Shown here: positions 54,901 to 60,799 of the stretch, piece after piece
How the letters are laid out: every line of letters begins with the position of its first letter
Position numbering within the stretch: the stretch's first letter is position 1
Assembly: GCA_030035585.1 (NCBI GenBank)
Contig: CM057481.1
Coordinates: 10,441,128-10,505,127 of the forward strand
Source: Dugong dugon
Taxonomy: Eukaryota; Chordata; Mammalia; Sirenia; Dugongidae
Direction: 5' to 3'
Length of the DNA: 64,000 nt
The notes under the pieces: model-generated
Told to the model about the DNA's origin: nothing
What the model saw: only the letters and a program-made list of their open reading frames with translations
The model's database searches: none
Translations under genes and position numbers: made by a program

Positions 54901-57621
54901 CACTTGAAGAGCTAGCAGATGTCTAAAAACACAGAACAACAAGGGCCCTTTCTCTTTGTCTAAAATTTAATGCAGACAAAATTTAAAGATCACAAAAGTA
55001 CTATCCAACGGACATCTGGTATGTACTTATGTTTGACAAGCAAACACTGGGTACCATAAGGTTAAAACCAATTGCTGTTGAATTGATAATTTTAAAATAA
55101 TATAATTTAAATATAGATATAAAAAAAGTTTTACACGATGGACATCACTTAGCATTTTAAAAACATAATCTCTTATGTTCCATAAATGCTCAGTTTTCAA
55201 ATATGCTTACCCGAGATTGGTCAAGAATTTGAGGTTTTTCCCATACTGTTTTATCACTTTCAGATTTTTTCCAAGGATTATTATTCCATTTTTCAGAAGC
55301 TTCTCTTTCTTTCTTCTTTAAAGCAACCTGTTCATCTGTAAATAATGTCCTTTTTAAAAAAAATGTACAAAAACTGTAAAAAAAAAAATTACATAAGCGA
55401 ATCATGACCTTCATTAAAGAGTGCAGATTCCAACAAAGATCTAATCAAAATTGTTTTCCAGGGAGATTAACCACAAGACAGAGAGGGAATTTTAAGGGAT
55501 ATGGAGTAAAAGAAAACAATCAGAACCAAACTTAAACACAGCACAAATGGATACAAAAGTGTTTGTTTTGTTTATTACCACAAATATCAGTAAGGAGAAA
55601 GTTTGGTCAGAATAACTTATTTCATATTATGCTAATTATTCTATGTTCTTGTTACGGTCATTCAGTTATTATAAAGAGAATTAAAAGCTAGGGCTCTGGA
55701 GTCAGAAAATCCTAACAAGTTCAACTATTTTTAGCTATGGGCAAATTGCTGTTAACCCCTCTAAACTTCAGTTTCTTCCTCTATGAAACTGGGGTAATAA
55801 CAGTACCTACTTCAGTGTAGGGTCTAGCATAAAGTAAATATTTAAAAAACATTTAATCATTATTATTCATAACCGCTGAAAAGTAACAAAACAAAATCTT
55901 GTGTCTAACAGATACAGTAACAAATAAATCCAAAATCCTCAATAGTTCTTCAAAGGAAATATAAAAGTCAGAGATGTGTAAATTTAATTCCAGGAAAATT
56001 AATAAAAACATGATTTAGACAAAGTGAGATGTACTTTTCTAAAAGGATCAAGTTTTTTTTTTTTAAAAGTTAATTGCTTTCTGAGATAATAATTAAAGCA
56101 TAAAATATTTCAAGTGAGTTTGGAATGGTGTTTTGATAAGCTGCATTTGTGTTGAAAGAAAATATTTAGTCCAGAAATATTTAAAGCTGAAACTGTGATA
56201 TAAGTACACATCACACCCCCTAAACCTTCTGATATTCCTACTGTACTTTTAAATTTCTTTATTCTTCTTTTCATACCTTCACTTCCAATATAAATTCACT
56301 CCCTATTTCTGCTGCTTATTTCTTTTTCTAAATTACCTGTCCCAGCAGGTTTACTGACTGCCTCATACACCTTACCAGGTGAGTGGAGGGTGATGTCCAT
56401 CTTCATGCTTTTAGTACAGCTATTCCTAAGAGGGGGGCCCTGGGGGCGCAGTGATTAACAGCTCGGCTACTAACCAAAAGGTCAGCAGTTCAAATCCACC
56501 AGCTGCTCCTTGGAAACCCTATGGAGCAGTTCTACTCTGTTCTATAGGGCCACTATAAATCGGAATCAACTCGACGGCAATGGTTGGCTTTGGTTCAGTA
56601 TTCCTAAGAAGTAAAACAGTTACTATGTACATTTTCCAAACTGATTACTGGACCCTACTTCTAGTCCAAGAAGTAATGGGAGTTTCTTGTTACCAATATT
56701 TCAAGACCCTAACAGAAATTACATTTTTCCGTGTTAAGGTCCACAGACTAACAAAAAGCAGTGCTTGTTTCTGTCTAGAACATACTGAGTGATATACTGG
56801 TTAGAAACTCTTGATTAGAACTTTTGATCATTTAAAAAAACGAAATCAGTTATTTGTTAATAAAACTGCCTTTAAACCCACAGGATTTATGTAATGGAAA
56901 AATATGAAAAAGGATTCTCAGGAAATCAGAAAAGTTAATTTGTTTGAGCTATGGGCTCACCCCTAGCTTCTGGTGCACACTGCAGAGTACCAAACAAAAG
57001 GCAATTGGCAGCTACAAAGTTTCTTACGTGTTTGTAGAGAACTATTCTAGATGTCAGATGTTATAAAACAAGATTTTTGATAGTACCATACTGAAAAACA
57101 TACTTCATGCTCAATATATACTTTTTAAGCCAATAAAACTATACTGTAAGCTTTAAAAACTACCTACCTAGCTCCTTCCTCCACTGGGCTTTCTTTGCTT
57201 CCAACAAACTTCTATCACGTTCTCTTTCCCCGAGAGTACTGAATATGTCACCTGGTTTCCATACAGTCTCTCTAAGGCAATAATAAAAAAAGAAAAAGAA
57301 ACCTTATCATTATACATTTTAACACAACTTACTCCATAAAAGTTAGTAAACTTTTAAATGGCTCTAAGTCTTCAGAGTAAATATTTCACATGCAGTAAAG
57401 GAAAAGTAAAGTCATATCATCCCCAAGATAACAATAACAGACATGAGTTACATACGTAGCAATTTTCTGCTCAAGCTGCTTAGATGTCTCCTGCTTTTTA
57501 TTTAAAACAGATTTATTTTCATCTGAGACAGATGAAACAGCCTCAGTTTTCTGGAGTAGTCCCATTATGTTCTCGTCCTCTGGCTGATTAGGAATACTGT
57601 TGAAATGTAGACTGTACTGAC
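21845..57621 (-). CDS. CCDC66: CCDC66, last fifteen coding exons; 5' exons outside window
   Basis: CCDC66 is a coiled-coil protein of centriolar satellites, microtubules and cilia; loss causes retinal degeneration in dogs. In transcript order the exons are 57456-57621, 57168-57271, 55211-55335, 54821-54922, 41119-41250, 40252-40502, 39968-40052, 39021-39176, 36155-36299, 29534-29674, 26022-26506, 25504-25544, 23591-23847, 23194-23321 and 21845-21931. All junction phases agree and give about 800 residues. The order of segments matches the human protein as I recall it: [114 protein letters not shown]. The central exons form a long Glu/Lys/Arg/Gln-rich coiled coil. No upstream exon was found above 57621; that sequence is repeats. 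Confidence 0.95.
22855..22879 (+). other. G-run, potential G-quadruplex (G12-C-G4-C-G6)
   Basis: A nearly pure G tract of 25 bases lies in the last CCDC66 intron. On the + strand it can form several G-quadruplexes; the CCDC66 transcript carries the C-rich strand. Length in the assembly is unreliable. Confidence 0.7.
23194..23321 (-). CDS. CCDC66: CCDC66 coding exon (128 nt)
   Basis: The acceptor is ttggcttcag/AC and the donor GAGACAG/gtatga; phase 1 in, phase 0 out. It encodes [20 protein letters not shown] and [20 protein letters not shown] before LRQ. It was found from the - strand reading; no ATG-started frame shows it. Confidence 0.93.
23591..23847 (-). CDS. CCDC66: CCDC66 coding exon (257 nt)
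   Basis: The acceptor is taaaaatag/G with a T-rich tract (A16 on the + strand), and the donor is TTCACATG/gtaagt; phase 2 in, phase 1 out. It encodes (R)[20 protein letters not shown]... to [20 protein letters not shown] and [13 protein letters not shown]. Confidence 0.94.
24221..24382 (-). mobile_element. AfroSINE, short subfamily
   Basis: AAACCAAACCCATTGCCGCT tail, GTAGAACTGCCCCGTAGGAT middle and TTAACCACTGTGCCGCCAGG head, reverse orientation. Sits in the CCDC66 intron beside the 41-nt microexon, in CCDC66 sense. Confidence 0.9.
25504..25544 (-). CDS. CCDC66: CCDC66 41-nt microexon
   Basis: On the - strand tcatgttttag/GAAGAAGAGCC opens and GGAAAG/gtacgt closes a 41-nt exon coding [13 protein letters not shown](R). 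It links HLVKK of the preceding exon to PQSPIP of the next, with phase 0 in and 2 out. Human, as I recall, has EEEPLNIHSFSKER at this point, which confirms it. Confidence 0.92.
25770..25911 (-). mobile_element. hAT-like non-autonomous element, third copy
   Basis: CTTTTCTGTAAAAGACCATA, CACAAAAAGCTTTATTTAAA and GTAGTCTGCCAATCCCTGG are the reverse complement of the 1116-1329 family. Confidence 0.6.
26022..26506 (-). CDS. CCDC66: CCDC66 coding exon (485 nt)
   Basis: The acceptor is cttttctttag/AT and the donor AAAAAG/gtgaag; phase 1 in, 0 out. It encodes [20 protein letters not shown]... through [20 protein letters not shown] and [17 protein letters not shown] to RWHLVKK. The Met of MFSTESH is internal. 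Confidence 0.95.
26507..28434 (-). other. CCDC66: CCDC66 intron segment without recognised features
   Basis: Mostly unique sequence. A 27290-27780 block is richer in GC with TCTAAATAAATCATCTTGAA near its end, which could be an old LTR or L1M remnant, but I cannot assign it. A short imperfect tandem (GGCAACACAC...AACTAT twice) lies near 28203-28250. Confidence 0.4.
28435..29375 (+). mobile_element. Older L1, ORF2 end plus 3' UTR, split by an AfroSINE
   Basis: ORF2 3'-end sequence (ATGAGAAAAATGCAATGAAA, GGTACCATATGATGC-like, TAGCAGCTTTATTCATAATA) leads to a 3' UTR with TGATAATGGTTGCACAACTC and a poly(A) at about 29360. The element is antisense to CCDC66. Confidence 0.85.
28543..28707 (-). mobile_element. 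AfroSINE inserted in L1
   Basis: CTGCCATCAAGTCGATTTTG to CACAACCAAGGACTCC. The L1 on each side is continuous, and similar TTTTATACACACTAA / TTTTCACACACACTA words flank it, a probable target duplication. Confidence 0.82.
29534..29674 (-). CDS. CCDC66: CCDC66 coding exon (141 nt)
   Basis: The acceptor is ttctcctcaccag/GT and the donor CAAACAG/gtattt; phase 1 at both ends. It encodes [20 protein letters not shown]... to [13 protein letters not shown]. Relative to human as I recall it, NASTDNIS carries two extra residues. Confidence 0.93.
29841..30028 (-). mobile_element. AfroSINE
   Basis: AACCCACTGCCGTCAATTTG tail, CTTTACAGAAGCAGACTGCC middle and ACCACTGCACTACCAGGGCT head. Confidence 0.88.
31170..31262 (+). 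repeat. TATG/TA microsatellite
   Basis: Two blocks of ATGTATGTATGTAT-type units, then TACACACCCACATATATATA. It lies inside an L1 3' UTR. Confidence 0.85.
32007..32102 (+). mobile_element. 5'-truncated RTE-like LINE tail with TSD
   Basis: The roughly 96-bp insert ends GGATCGCTATGAGCTGGAAT then CGACCTGACGGCACCCAACA. It interrupts an L1 3' UTR and is bounded by GTCACTG at 32000-32006 and 32103-32109, within a looser 13-bp similarity. The tail matches the 3' half of the tRNA-Gly SINE at 41366-41686 and the end of AfroSINEs. Confidence 0.7.
32222..34986 (+). mobile_element. L1 fragment: ORF2 3' half plus 3' UTR
   Basis: From 32222 the sequence follows L1 ORF2 from the RT C-terminal side (FLYTNKE-type region, [20 protein letters not shown] at 32643-32702). 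The open frame 33227-33814 has a CCHC knuckle ([18 protein letters not shown]) and [17 protein letters not shown]. Stops and frame breaks before 33200 show it is dead. The 3' UTR runs to a TTTTCACC-A8 end at 34986. Confidence 0.9.
34987..35120 (+). mobile_element. Short L1 3'-end insertion with A14 tail
   Basis: 134 bp: TTGACATGTTGTGGGGTTGT to AAGTACAATTA14. The same terminal words recur at 35940-36048, so it is an independent, strongly 5'-truncated copy. Confidence 0.75.
35121..36048 (+). mobile_element. L1 3' UTR insertion (about 930 bp)
   Basis: It repeats 33985-34870 block by block (AATCTTTGTTGGT, ACACATCCAAACTCCCTGAG, CTTAAAAGCCTG, TAGATGGTGCCC) and ends in TACAATTAAAAAAAA. It is the third successive L1 3' end in this intron, about 100 bp from a CCDC66 exon. 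Confidence 0.85.
36155..36299 (-). CDS. CCDC66: CCDC66 coding exon (145 nt), coiled coil
   Basis: The acceptor is tactgttgatag/GAA and the donor CTTGGTG/gtaagt; phase 0 in, 1 out. It encodes [20 protein letters not shown], then [20 protein letters not shown] and SRLLKNLG. It lies directly next to a stack of L1 3' ends on its 3' side. Confidence 0.94.
36310..36440 (+). repeat. Old mammalian repeat (MIR/L2-like)
   Basis: CTACTGTGTGCCAGGCACTG and AGGGTCCTGTCCTTCTGGAC are typical of an old mammalian-wide repeat. The family is not resolved. A T/C-rich tract follows. Confidence 0.4.
37056..37897 (-). mobile_element. L1 3' UTR fragment, reverse orientation
   Basis: The - strand reads like the L1 3' UTRs nearby: CATGAGACCAGAAGAACTGG, ATGGTGCCTGGCAAACATTA, AATCAATGTCACTACATTGT, with a T-rich 3' end at 37056. 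It is the CCDC66-sense L1 among mostly antisense ones. Confidence 0.75.
37898..37990 (-). mobile_element. Second, shorter L1 3' end, reverse orientation
   Basis: T8-C-T8-GTCGTTGTTG then CCAATTCAACTGTTT parallels the 37075-37130 terminus, so another truncated copy sits directly next to the previous one. Confidence 0.45.
38000..38700. other. CCDC66 intron segment, nothing recognised
   Basis: Unique-looking sequence with no exon, RNA or repeat that I can name. Confidence 0.4.
39021..39176 (-). CDS. CCDC66: CCDC66 coding exon (156 nt), coiled coil
   Basis: The acceptor is ttatgactag/AAAGCC and the donor AAGGAA/gtgggt, an acceptable but not ideal donor. Phase 0 at both ends. It encodes [20 protein letters not shown], then [20 protein letters not shown] and [12 protein letters not shown]. 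Confidence 0.92.
39968..40052 (-). CDS. CCDC66: CCDC66 coding exon (85 nt)
   Basis: The acceptor is gtcttggcag/C and the donor CATCAG/gtattg; phase 2 in, 0 out. It encodes (N)[19 protein letters not shown] then QRQKQLEHQ, a conserved segment of the protein. Confidence 0.93.
40252..40502 (-). CDS. CCDC66: CCDC66 coding exon (251 nt)
   Basis: The acceptor is tcattattag/GGC and the donor AAAACGAA/gtaagt; phase 0 in, 2 out. It encodes [20 protein letters not shown]... to [12 protein letters not shown](N). Met in WAMHFDS is internal. Confidence 0.94.
40616..40815 (-). mobile_element. AfroSINE, long subfamily
   Basis: GTTGCCGTCGAGTCGATTCT tail, TTGAAAGCAGACAGCCAGGC middle, head eroded (GCACCACCCACAGACTC). 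Confidence 0.85.
41119..41250 (-). CDS. CCDC66: CCDC66 coding exon (132 nt), coiled coil
   Basis: The acceptor is ctcttgtttag/GAA and the donor TCAAAG/gtaact; phase 0 at both ends. It encodes [20 protein letters not shown] then [20 protein letters not shown] and IYSK. Confidence 0.93.
41366..41686 (-). mobile_element. tRNA-Gly-headed SINE with RTE-like tail
   Basis: Read on the - strand, the first 66 nt (41684 to 41619) are tRNA-Gly-like: AGTATTGGTGGTTCAGTGGT, AGAATTCTTGCCTCCC, then GGTTTAATTCC and GGCCAGTGCA. The A box TGGTTCAGTGG is perfect and the B box has one change. A middle with GGCCTGGCAATCTGCTTTCG is shared with long AfroSINEs. The 3' part (GATGGCGTGGAACCAGACAG ... CTAACAACAACAGA) matches the RTE-like fragment at 32007-32102. 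It is about 320 bp, longer than its neighbours. Confidence 0.8.
41848..42210. mobile_element. Solo LTR of an endogenous retrovirus, with 6-bp TSD
   Basis: The 363-bp segment starts TGTGGGGATATG and ends GTTCCGACA, i.e. TG...CA. GAAAAT stands immediately before it (41842-41847) and immediately after it (42211-42216). A TATAAA box is at 42099-42104. No internal retroviral sequence adjoins, so it is a solo LTR. The 6-bp duplication would suit a class II element; the strand is inferred as + from the TATA box only. Confidence 0.75.
42217..44294 (-). other. CCDC66: Large CCDC66 intron, segment without recognised features
   Basis: Part of the 13.6-kb intron between the exons at 41119-41250 and 54821-54922. 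No repeat or gene that I can name; small open frames are unremarkable. Confidence 0.45.
44295..44497 (-). mobile_element. AfroSINE, long subfamily
   Basis: CAGCTGCCGTCAAGTCGATT, GTAGATTGCCAGGTCTTTCT, TTAGCTGAGCGCTTAACTGT and AAGAACTC, reverse orientation. Confidence 0.87.
44520..44720 (-). mobile_element. AfroSINE, long subfamily, adjacent copy
   Basis: ACTGGTGCCATAAAGTGGTC, GGAAGCAGATCACCAGGTAT and GTTAGCAGTCGAGCGCAAAC. It follows the previous copy after only about 22 bp in the same orientation; a further scrap (CCTTCAAGTCGATTCCCATA) follows at 44735-44765. Confidence 0.82.
44785..44995 (-). repeat. L1M 3' fragment
   Basis: TAGATATAAGTCCTTTATCA, GATAGGTGATCTGCAAATAT and TTTTCCCTCTCTTTATTTTA are the reverse of a common L1 segment. 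Confidence 0.65.
45050..46425. other. GC-rich unclassified island, no supported gene
   Basis: About 1.4 kb is clearly richer in G+C than the AT-rich intron around it. Open frames of 60-100 codons occur on both strands but none continues, has splice support or is recognisable. It could be a decayed LTR retroelement, a retrocopy or transferred GC-rich sequence; I cannot tell. Confidence 0.4.
46568..46755 (+). mobile_element. AfroSINE with 13-bp target duplication
   Basis: GAGCCCTGGTTAAAGTGATC head, GGTTTGAACCCACC B box, GAGTCGGAATCGACTCAACA tail. TATGGGTCCTTTA (46555-46567) and TATGGGCCCTTTA (46756-46768) flank it, a 13-bp duplication with one change. Confidence 0.9.
46839..46991 (-). mobile_element. 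AfroSINE, short subfamily
   Basis: TGCTGTTGAGTTGATTCCAA, CTGAACTGCCCCATCGGGTT and CACTGCGCCACCAGGGCTC. Confidence 0.9.
46992..49194 (-). other. CCDC66: CCDC66 intron segment, AT-rich
   Basis: T-rich sequence without a recognised gene. A G-rich GGTGGGGGTGGGG patch is at 47785-47800 and an AAG run at 49129-49146, just before the L1 fragment. Confidence 0.4.
49195..50310 (+). mobile_element. L1 3' UTR fragment, split by an AfroSINE
   Basis: GGGACTACTTCTGTTG, GGTGAATATTGCCTGGGGTC, TTAAAAGCTTGCCAGTGTGG, TGTACATGTGGAAATCGCTG and TACATTTTCACCAAAATTAA follow the order of the L1 3' UTRs at 31-35 kb. Confidence 0.7.
49984..50147 (+). mobile_element. AfroSINE, short subfamily
   Basis: AGCTCTGGTGGCAGAGTGGT (A box), AGTTCGAATCCACC (B box), GTTGGAATCAGCTCGACGGC tail. 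Confidence 0.92.
50311..52700 (-). other. CCDC66: CCDC66 intron segment
   Basis: No gene or named repeat. A run of three G6 blocks (51719-51746) is the only marked feature; the rest is ordinary AT-rich intron. Confidence 0.4.
52705..52912 (+). mobile_element. AfroSINE, long subfamily
   Basis: AGGAGTCCCTGGATGGTGCA head, GTGATTTGCTTTCCAAAATG middle, GATTGCCATGAGTTGGAATC tail. Confidence 0.88.
53708..53905 (+). mobile_element. AfroSINE, intermediate length
   Basis: AGGAGCCCTGGTGGCACAGT head with a perfect A box, GCAGTCTCCTTCTGTAAAGC middle, CACTGAGTCAGAATGGCAGT tail. Confidence 0.92.
54821..54922 (-). CDS. CCDC66: CCDC66 102-nt in-frame exon (possible cassette)
   Basis: The - strand acceptor is gtttttag/ACA and the donor TTGGAG/gtgagt. 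The 34 codons [20 protein letters not shown]... to RASPILE keep phase 0 on both sides and join ILDQSR to EAVPLEPP. The human form I remember passes from DQSR straight to ETVLLEHP, so this exon may be alternatively spliced or absent from the isoform I recall. Confidence 0.8.
55211..55335 (-). CDS. CCDC66: CCDC66 coding exon (125 nt)
   Basis: The acceptor is attatttacag/AT and the donor CAATCTCGG/gtaagc; phase 1 in, 0 out. It encodes (D)[18 protein letters not shown] then [20 protein letters not shown] and QSR. An (AAT)3 run gives KWNNNPW where human, as I recall, has KWNDPW. Confidence 0.94.
55686..55868 (+). repeat. MIR SINE
   Basis: GCTCTGGAGTCAGAAAATCC, TTCAGTTTCTTCCTCTATGA and GGGGTAATAACAGTACCTAC align with MIR in + orientation. 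Confidence 0.8.
56436..56600 (+). mobile_element. AfroSINE, short subfamily
   Basis: GGGCCCTGGGGGCGCAGTGA head, CAGTTCAAATCCACC B box, AAATCGGAATCAACTCGACG tail. It lies in the intron between the 57168-57271 and 55211-55335 exons. Confidence 0.92.
57168..57271 (-). CDS. CCDC66: CCDC66 coding exon (104 nt)
   Basis: The acceptor is attgccttag/A and the donor GAGCTAG/gtaggt; phase 2 in, 1 out. It encodes [20 protein letters not shown] then [14 protein letters not shown](D). A second GT four bases on would break phase. Confidence 0.92.
57456..57621 (-). CDS. CCDC66: CCDC66 coding exon (166 nt), first within window
   Basis: The acceptor is cacctcctag/GT and the donor GCTAC/gtatgt; phase 1 in, 2 out. 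It encodes [20 protein letters not shown]... to KQLEQKIAT. It matches roughly residue 185 onward of the human protein; earlier exons are beyond the window. Confidence 0.92.
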
Positions 57622-57671
57622 CTAGGAGGTGGTAAAATGCATGTTTTAAAATTAACACTGTGGTTGTTCTT

Positions 57672-57869
57672 GTTGTATGCCAGCAAGTTGATTCTGACTC
57701 ATAGCGGCCCCATGGGACAGAGTAGAATTTCCCTACAGGGTTTCTCAGGCTGTAATCTATACAGGAGTGGATCGCCAGGCCTTTACTCCTACACAGCTGC
57801 TGATGGGTTCAAATCGCCGACCTTTGGGTTAGCAGACGAGTACTTAACCATTGTGCCACCAGGGCTCCT
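57672..57869 (-). mobile_element. AfroSINE
   Basis: GCCAGCAAGTTGATTCTGAC tail, GTGGATCGCCAGGCCTTTAC middle, CATTGTGCCACCAGGGCTCC head, 50 bp upstream of the first CCDC66 exon in the window. Confidence 0.9.
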
Positions 57870-57929
57870 TAAAATTAACAATAAATTATATCAACTACAA
57901 TACCTTATCTTGGCATACTCCTATACAGT

Positions 57930-58085
57930 TTAAAAAACACTGTCTCATACATGATCTAATTTAACTTTCATAACAATCCTTAAGGTGAGTATTAGGACTC
58001 TCTTTTGTCAAAAAAAGGAAACCAAGACAATGTACAGACTGAGAGAAAATTTGGGGGAACCACACAGCTGATAAGTGTTTCACAT
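57930..58085 (-). repeat. MIR SINE
   Basis: CTCATACATGATCTAATTTA, AGGTGAGTATTAGGACTCTC and CCACACAGCTGATAAGTG follow MIR in reverse. Confidence 0.65.
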
Positions 58086-58094
58086 GCAGAATTT

Positions 58095-59015
58095 AAAAAG
58101 AACTCTGACAACTTAACAACAAAAGGACAAATACTCCAATTAAAAAATGGGCAAAGGATCTGAATAGCCATTTCACCAAAGTTACACAAATGGCCGACAA
58201 GCAACATTATTAGCCACTGCTGCTGTGGTTGTCAGTTGCCATGGAGTCGGTTTTGACTCACAGTGACCCTATCAGGGACACACAAATCAAAACTACAGTG
58301 AGACACCACTTCACCCCCACCAGAATGGCTAAGAAAAAACAACAAACGTTAGCGAGGATGTGGAGAACTGGAACCCTTATCCACTACTAGTGAGAATGCA
58401 AATGGTACAGCCACTGTGGAAAACATTTTGGCGGTCCATCAAAAAGTTTACCACAGAACTACCATACGACCTAGCAACTCTACGTCCACCTGTGTACACG
58501 CGAGGCAGTGACAGACACATGGACACCAATACTCACTGCAGCACTACACACAATCGTCAAAAGGTGGAAAAACCGGAATGTCCACCAACAGAGGAATGAA
58601 TAAACAGAATGTGGTGTATATATACAAAAGAATACCACTCAGCCATGAAGAGAAATGAAGTCCTGATACCTGCTACAACATGGATGAGACCTGAAAACAT
58701 CGTGCTGAGTGAAGTCAATCACAAAAGGACAAATATTGTATGATCTCAATATAGGAATGATCTAGAATAAGTAAATGCATAGAAACCAAAGTTTACTGGT
58801 GATCACCAGGGGTGAAACGGAGGGGGAAAGGGGGAATCAGTGGTTAGGAATCAATGAGTTTCTGTTGAGGGTGATGGAGAAGTTGACAATGGATACTGCT
58901 GATGGTTGCACAACATGATTAATGTAACTGGTGTTACTAAGTTATACATATGAACAATGCTAAATCGCCAAATGTTGGGTTATATATTTTTTTACGATAA
59001 TAACAAAAAAGAAGT
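58095..59015 (+). mobile_element. Older L1: ORF2 end plus 3' UTR
   Basis: AAAAAATGGGCAAAGGATCT, GATGTGGAGAACTGGAACCC and CAGCCATGAAGAGAAATGAA are the L1 ORF2 3' end; a 3' UTR with GATGGTTGCACAACATGATT follows. A 48-bp AfroSINE tail fragment (58226-58273) interrupts it. Frame is broken. Confidence 0.85.
58226..58273 (-). mobile_element. AfroSINE tail fragment
   Basis: GTCAGTTGCCATGGAGTCGG and TTTTGACTCACAGTGACCCT; only the SINE 3' end is present. Confidence 0.75.
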
Positions 59016-59814
59016 TAAAACAAAACTAAGGCCAAGAGGTTAAATGACTTGCTCATTGCCATACGACTTCTTTTATCAAACAAGAAAACAAACAACAATG
59101 AAAATAAACCTCTGGAGAGGCGGAGCCAAGACAGCAGCTTAGTCACAGGCACCATAACGTCCTCCTGCACCAAAGACCAAAAAAACAAGAGACACAGAAG
59201 CAGATTAACAACCTGGGAACCCTGAACATCGAAAAAGAACTGAACCAAACACCAACTGGAAGGGAAAAGTGAATGAAAGCAGCAAATGAGGAGAGTAACA
59301 CAGAATGGAGCAGCTCAGCCAGCCATCCCTGCCCTTGCAAGGCAGCCATCTTAAGACAAAGCCAGCAGTGACCCACGGTGAAGAAAACAGCAAGCCAAAC
59401 TACATGACTTTCCCTAAACAAACACAGAAACTCTACACGGAAAGAAGCAGAGACAGAGAGGGAGCCAGGATCCAGAACCGGAGATACTCAGGAGCAGTAG
59501 CTCCTGACCTCAGGGATGAGTGGTACGCACAAGGCGGTGGACCTGCAGAGCGTTGGCAAGAGGTCTCTCACACAAACAGCCCCCGGGCAAACCCGACTCC
59601 TTGCACTCAAGAAAACAGGCCCAGCTTGCTGCAGTGGACACAAGGTGCCCTGGCACTCGTGTCCTAACTGGAGGGACACACTCCTCCTTACCCCATCCTC
59701 CTCATTGGAGGCAGTAGAGGATCCCACACCCCGACCGCCCAGCCTAACAGGTAATAATGAGCCTATCCTCTTCCCTCTACCCCAGTGATTCCCATCCACT
59801 CTGCCCCCTTGCCC

Positions 59815-60470
59815 ACTCAGTAAGTGAGACTAGGCATGCCTTTGTATGCGCAACCTCCTGCCACTTACACTACAAGGGTCCAGTGCGGGGGCAGTGGCAG
59901 CAAGACAGCCCTCTGCCGCCTCATCTCCCTTCCCCCACATGGTGAGAGGTGGAGTCTGTGCCACTGCGCGCACATCTGCCAGGAGCCACTCCCTCCTTTA
60001 ACCCACCCAGATAGGGACAGAGAAGCCATAACTGCGCACGCATACCCCCGAAGCCCCTTTCCTCTCTCCCACTACCTGGTGTGAGGCAGAGGCACAGCCA
60101 CTGCGCGCACATCTGCCAGGTGCAACTCCTTCCTTAACCGGCCCAAGGGGCAGAGGAGCCGCAACTGCACATGTCCCTCCACAGCCCCCTTCCTCCCTCC
60201 TACTGCCTAGGGAGGGATGGAGGCAGAGCCAGTGTGTACACATCTGCATGCTGTACCTTCCTTGCTCTCCTTGCCCACAGACAGGTGGATGTGGAGCACC
60301 TGAGCGAGCATCTGCCTGTTGTTTGTTCCTTCCTTCCTTTCTCCGCTTCCTCCCTCTCTGCAAAGGAGGCGGCAGAGGTAGAGTGACTGTGCACGTCTGC
60401 CCACTGTCCCCCTCTATCACCCACAGCTCCCCCTTCCCAGACAGTAAGAGGTGACAATGACACCCCCACC
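59815..60470 (+). repeat. Degenerate tandem monomers in the L1 5' UTR
   Basis: Units begin at about 59815, 59938, 60071, 60201 and 60356, roughly 123-155 bp each. They share CTGCGCGCACATCTGCCA-like words (59964, 60101, diverged at 60231 and 60300) and C/T-rich ends such as CCCCTTTCCTCTCTCCC. Long overlapping open frames here on both strands are by-products of high GC and repetition. Confidence 0.65.
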
Positions 60471-60799
60471 TGCCCACGACAAACACCGCATCAGCCACTC
60501 TACCTGCATGGAGAGCACACTCCCTGGGTCCTGTGCCATGGAACCAAAAACAGATGGAGGCCAAAGCCCAACCAACCCACCCTCAGCCACACAGCAAGAC
60601 CAGTAAACAGAGATCCACACTCCCGCACCTACATACCACCTCACTCACCCAGACACAGGTAGGGAGAGATCCAGCACAGCCAGTACAGCAACCAGAGCAC
60701 CATGCCAGCCATGCCTACCAGGGATCAGCAAAACAAAACAGAAAACAGGACCCAGCAAACAATTATACAATTAAAAACAAATTCAATAACCCCTTAATG

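Noticed and set aside
59998..60564. 188-codon - strand frame and many overlapping frames at 59.5-60.9 kb
   Set aside because: They lie in the GC-rich repetitive 5' UTR of an L1; no splice, homology or start context supports a protein.
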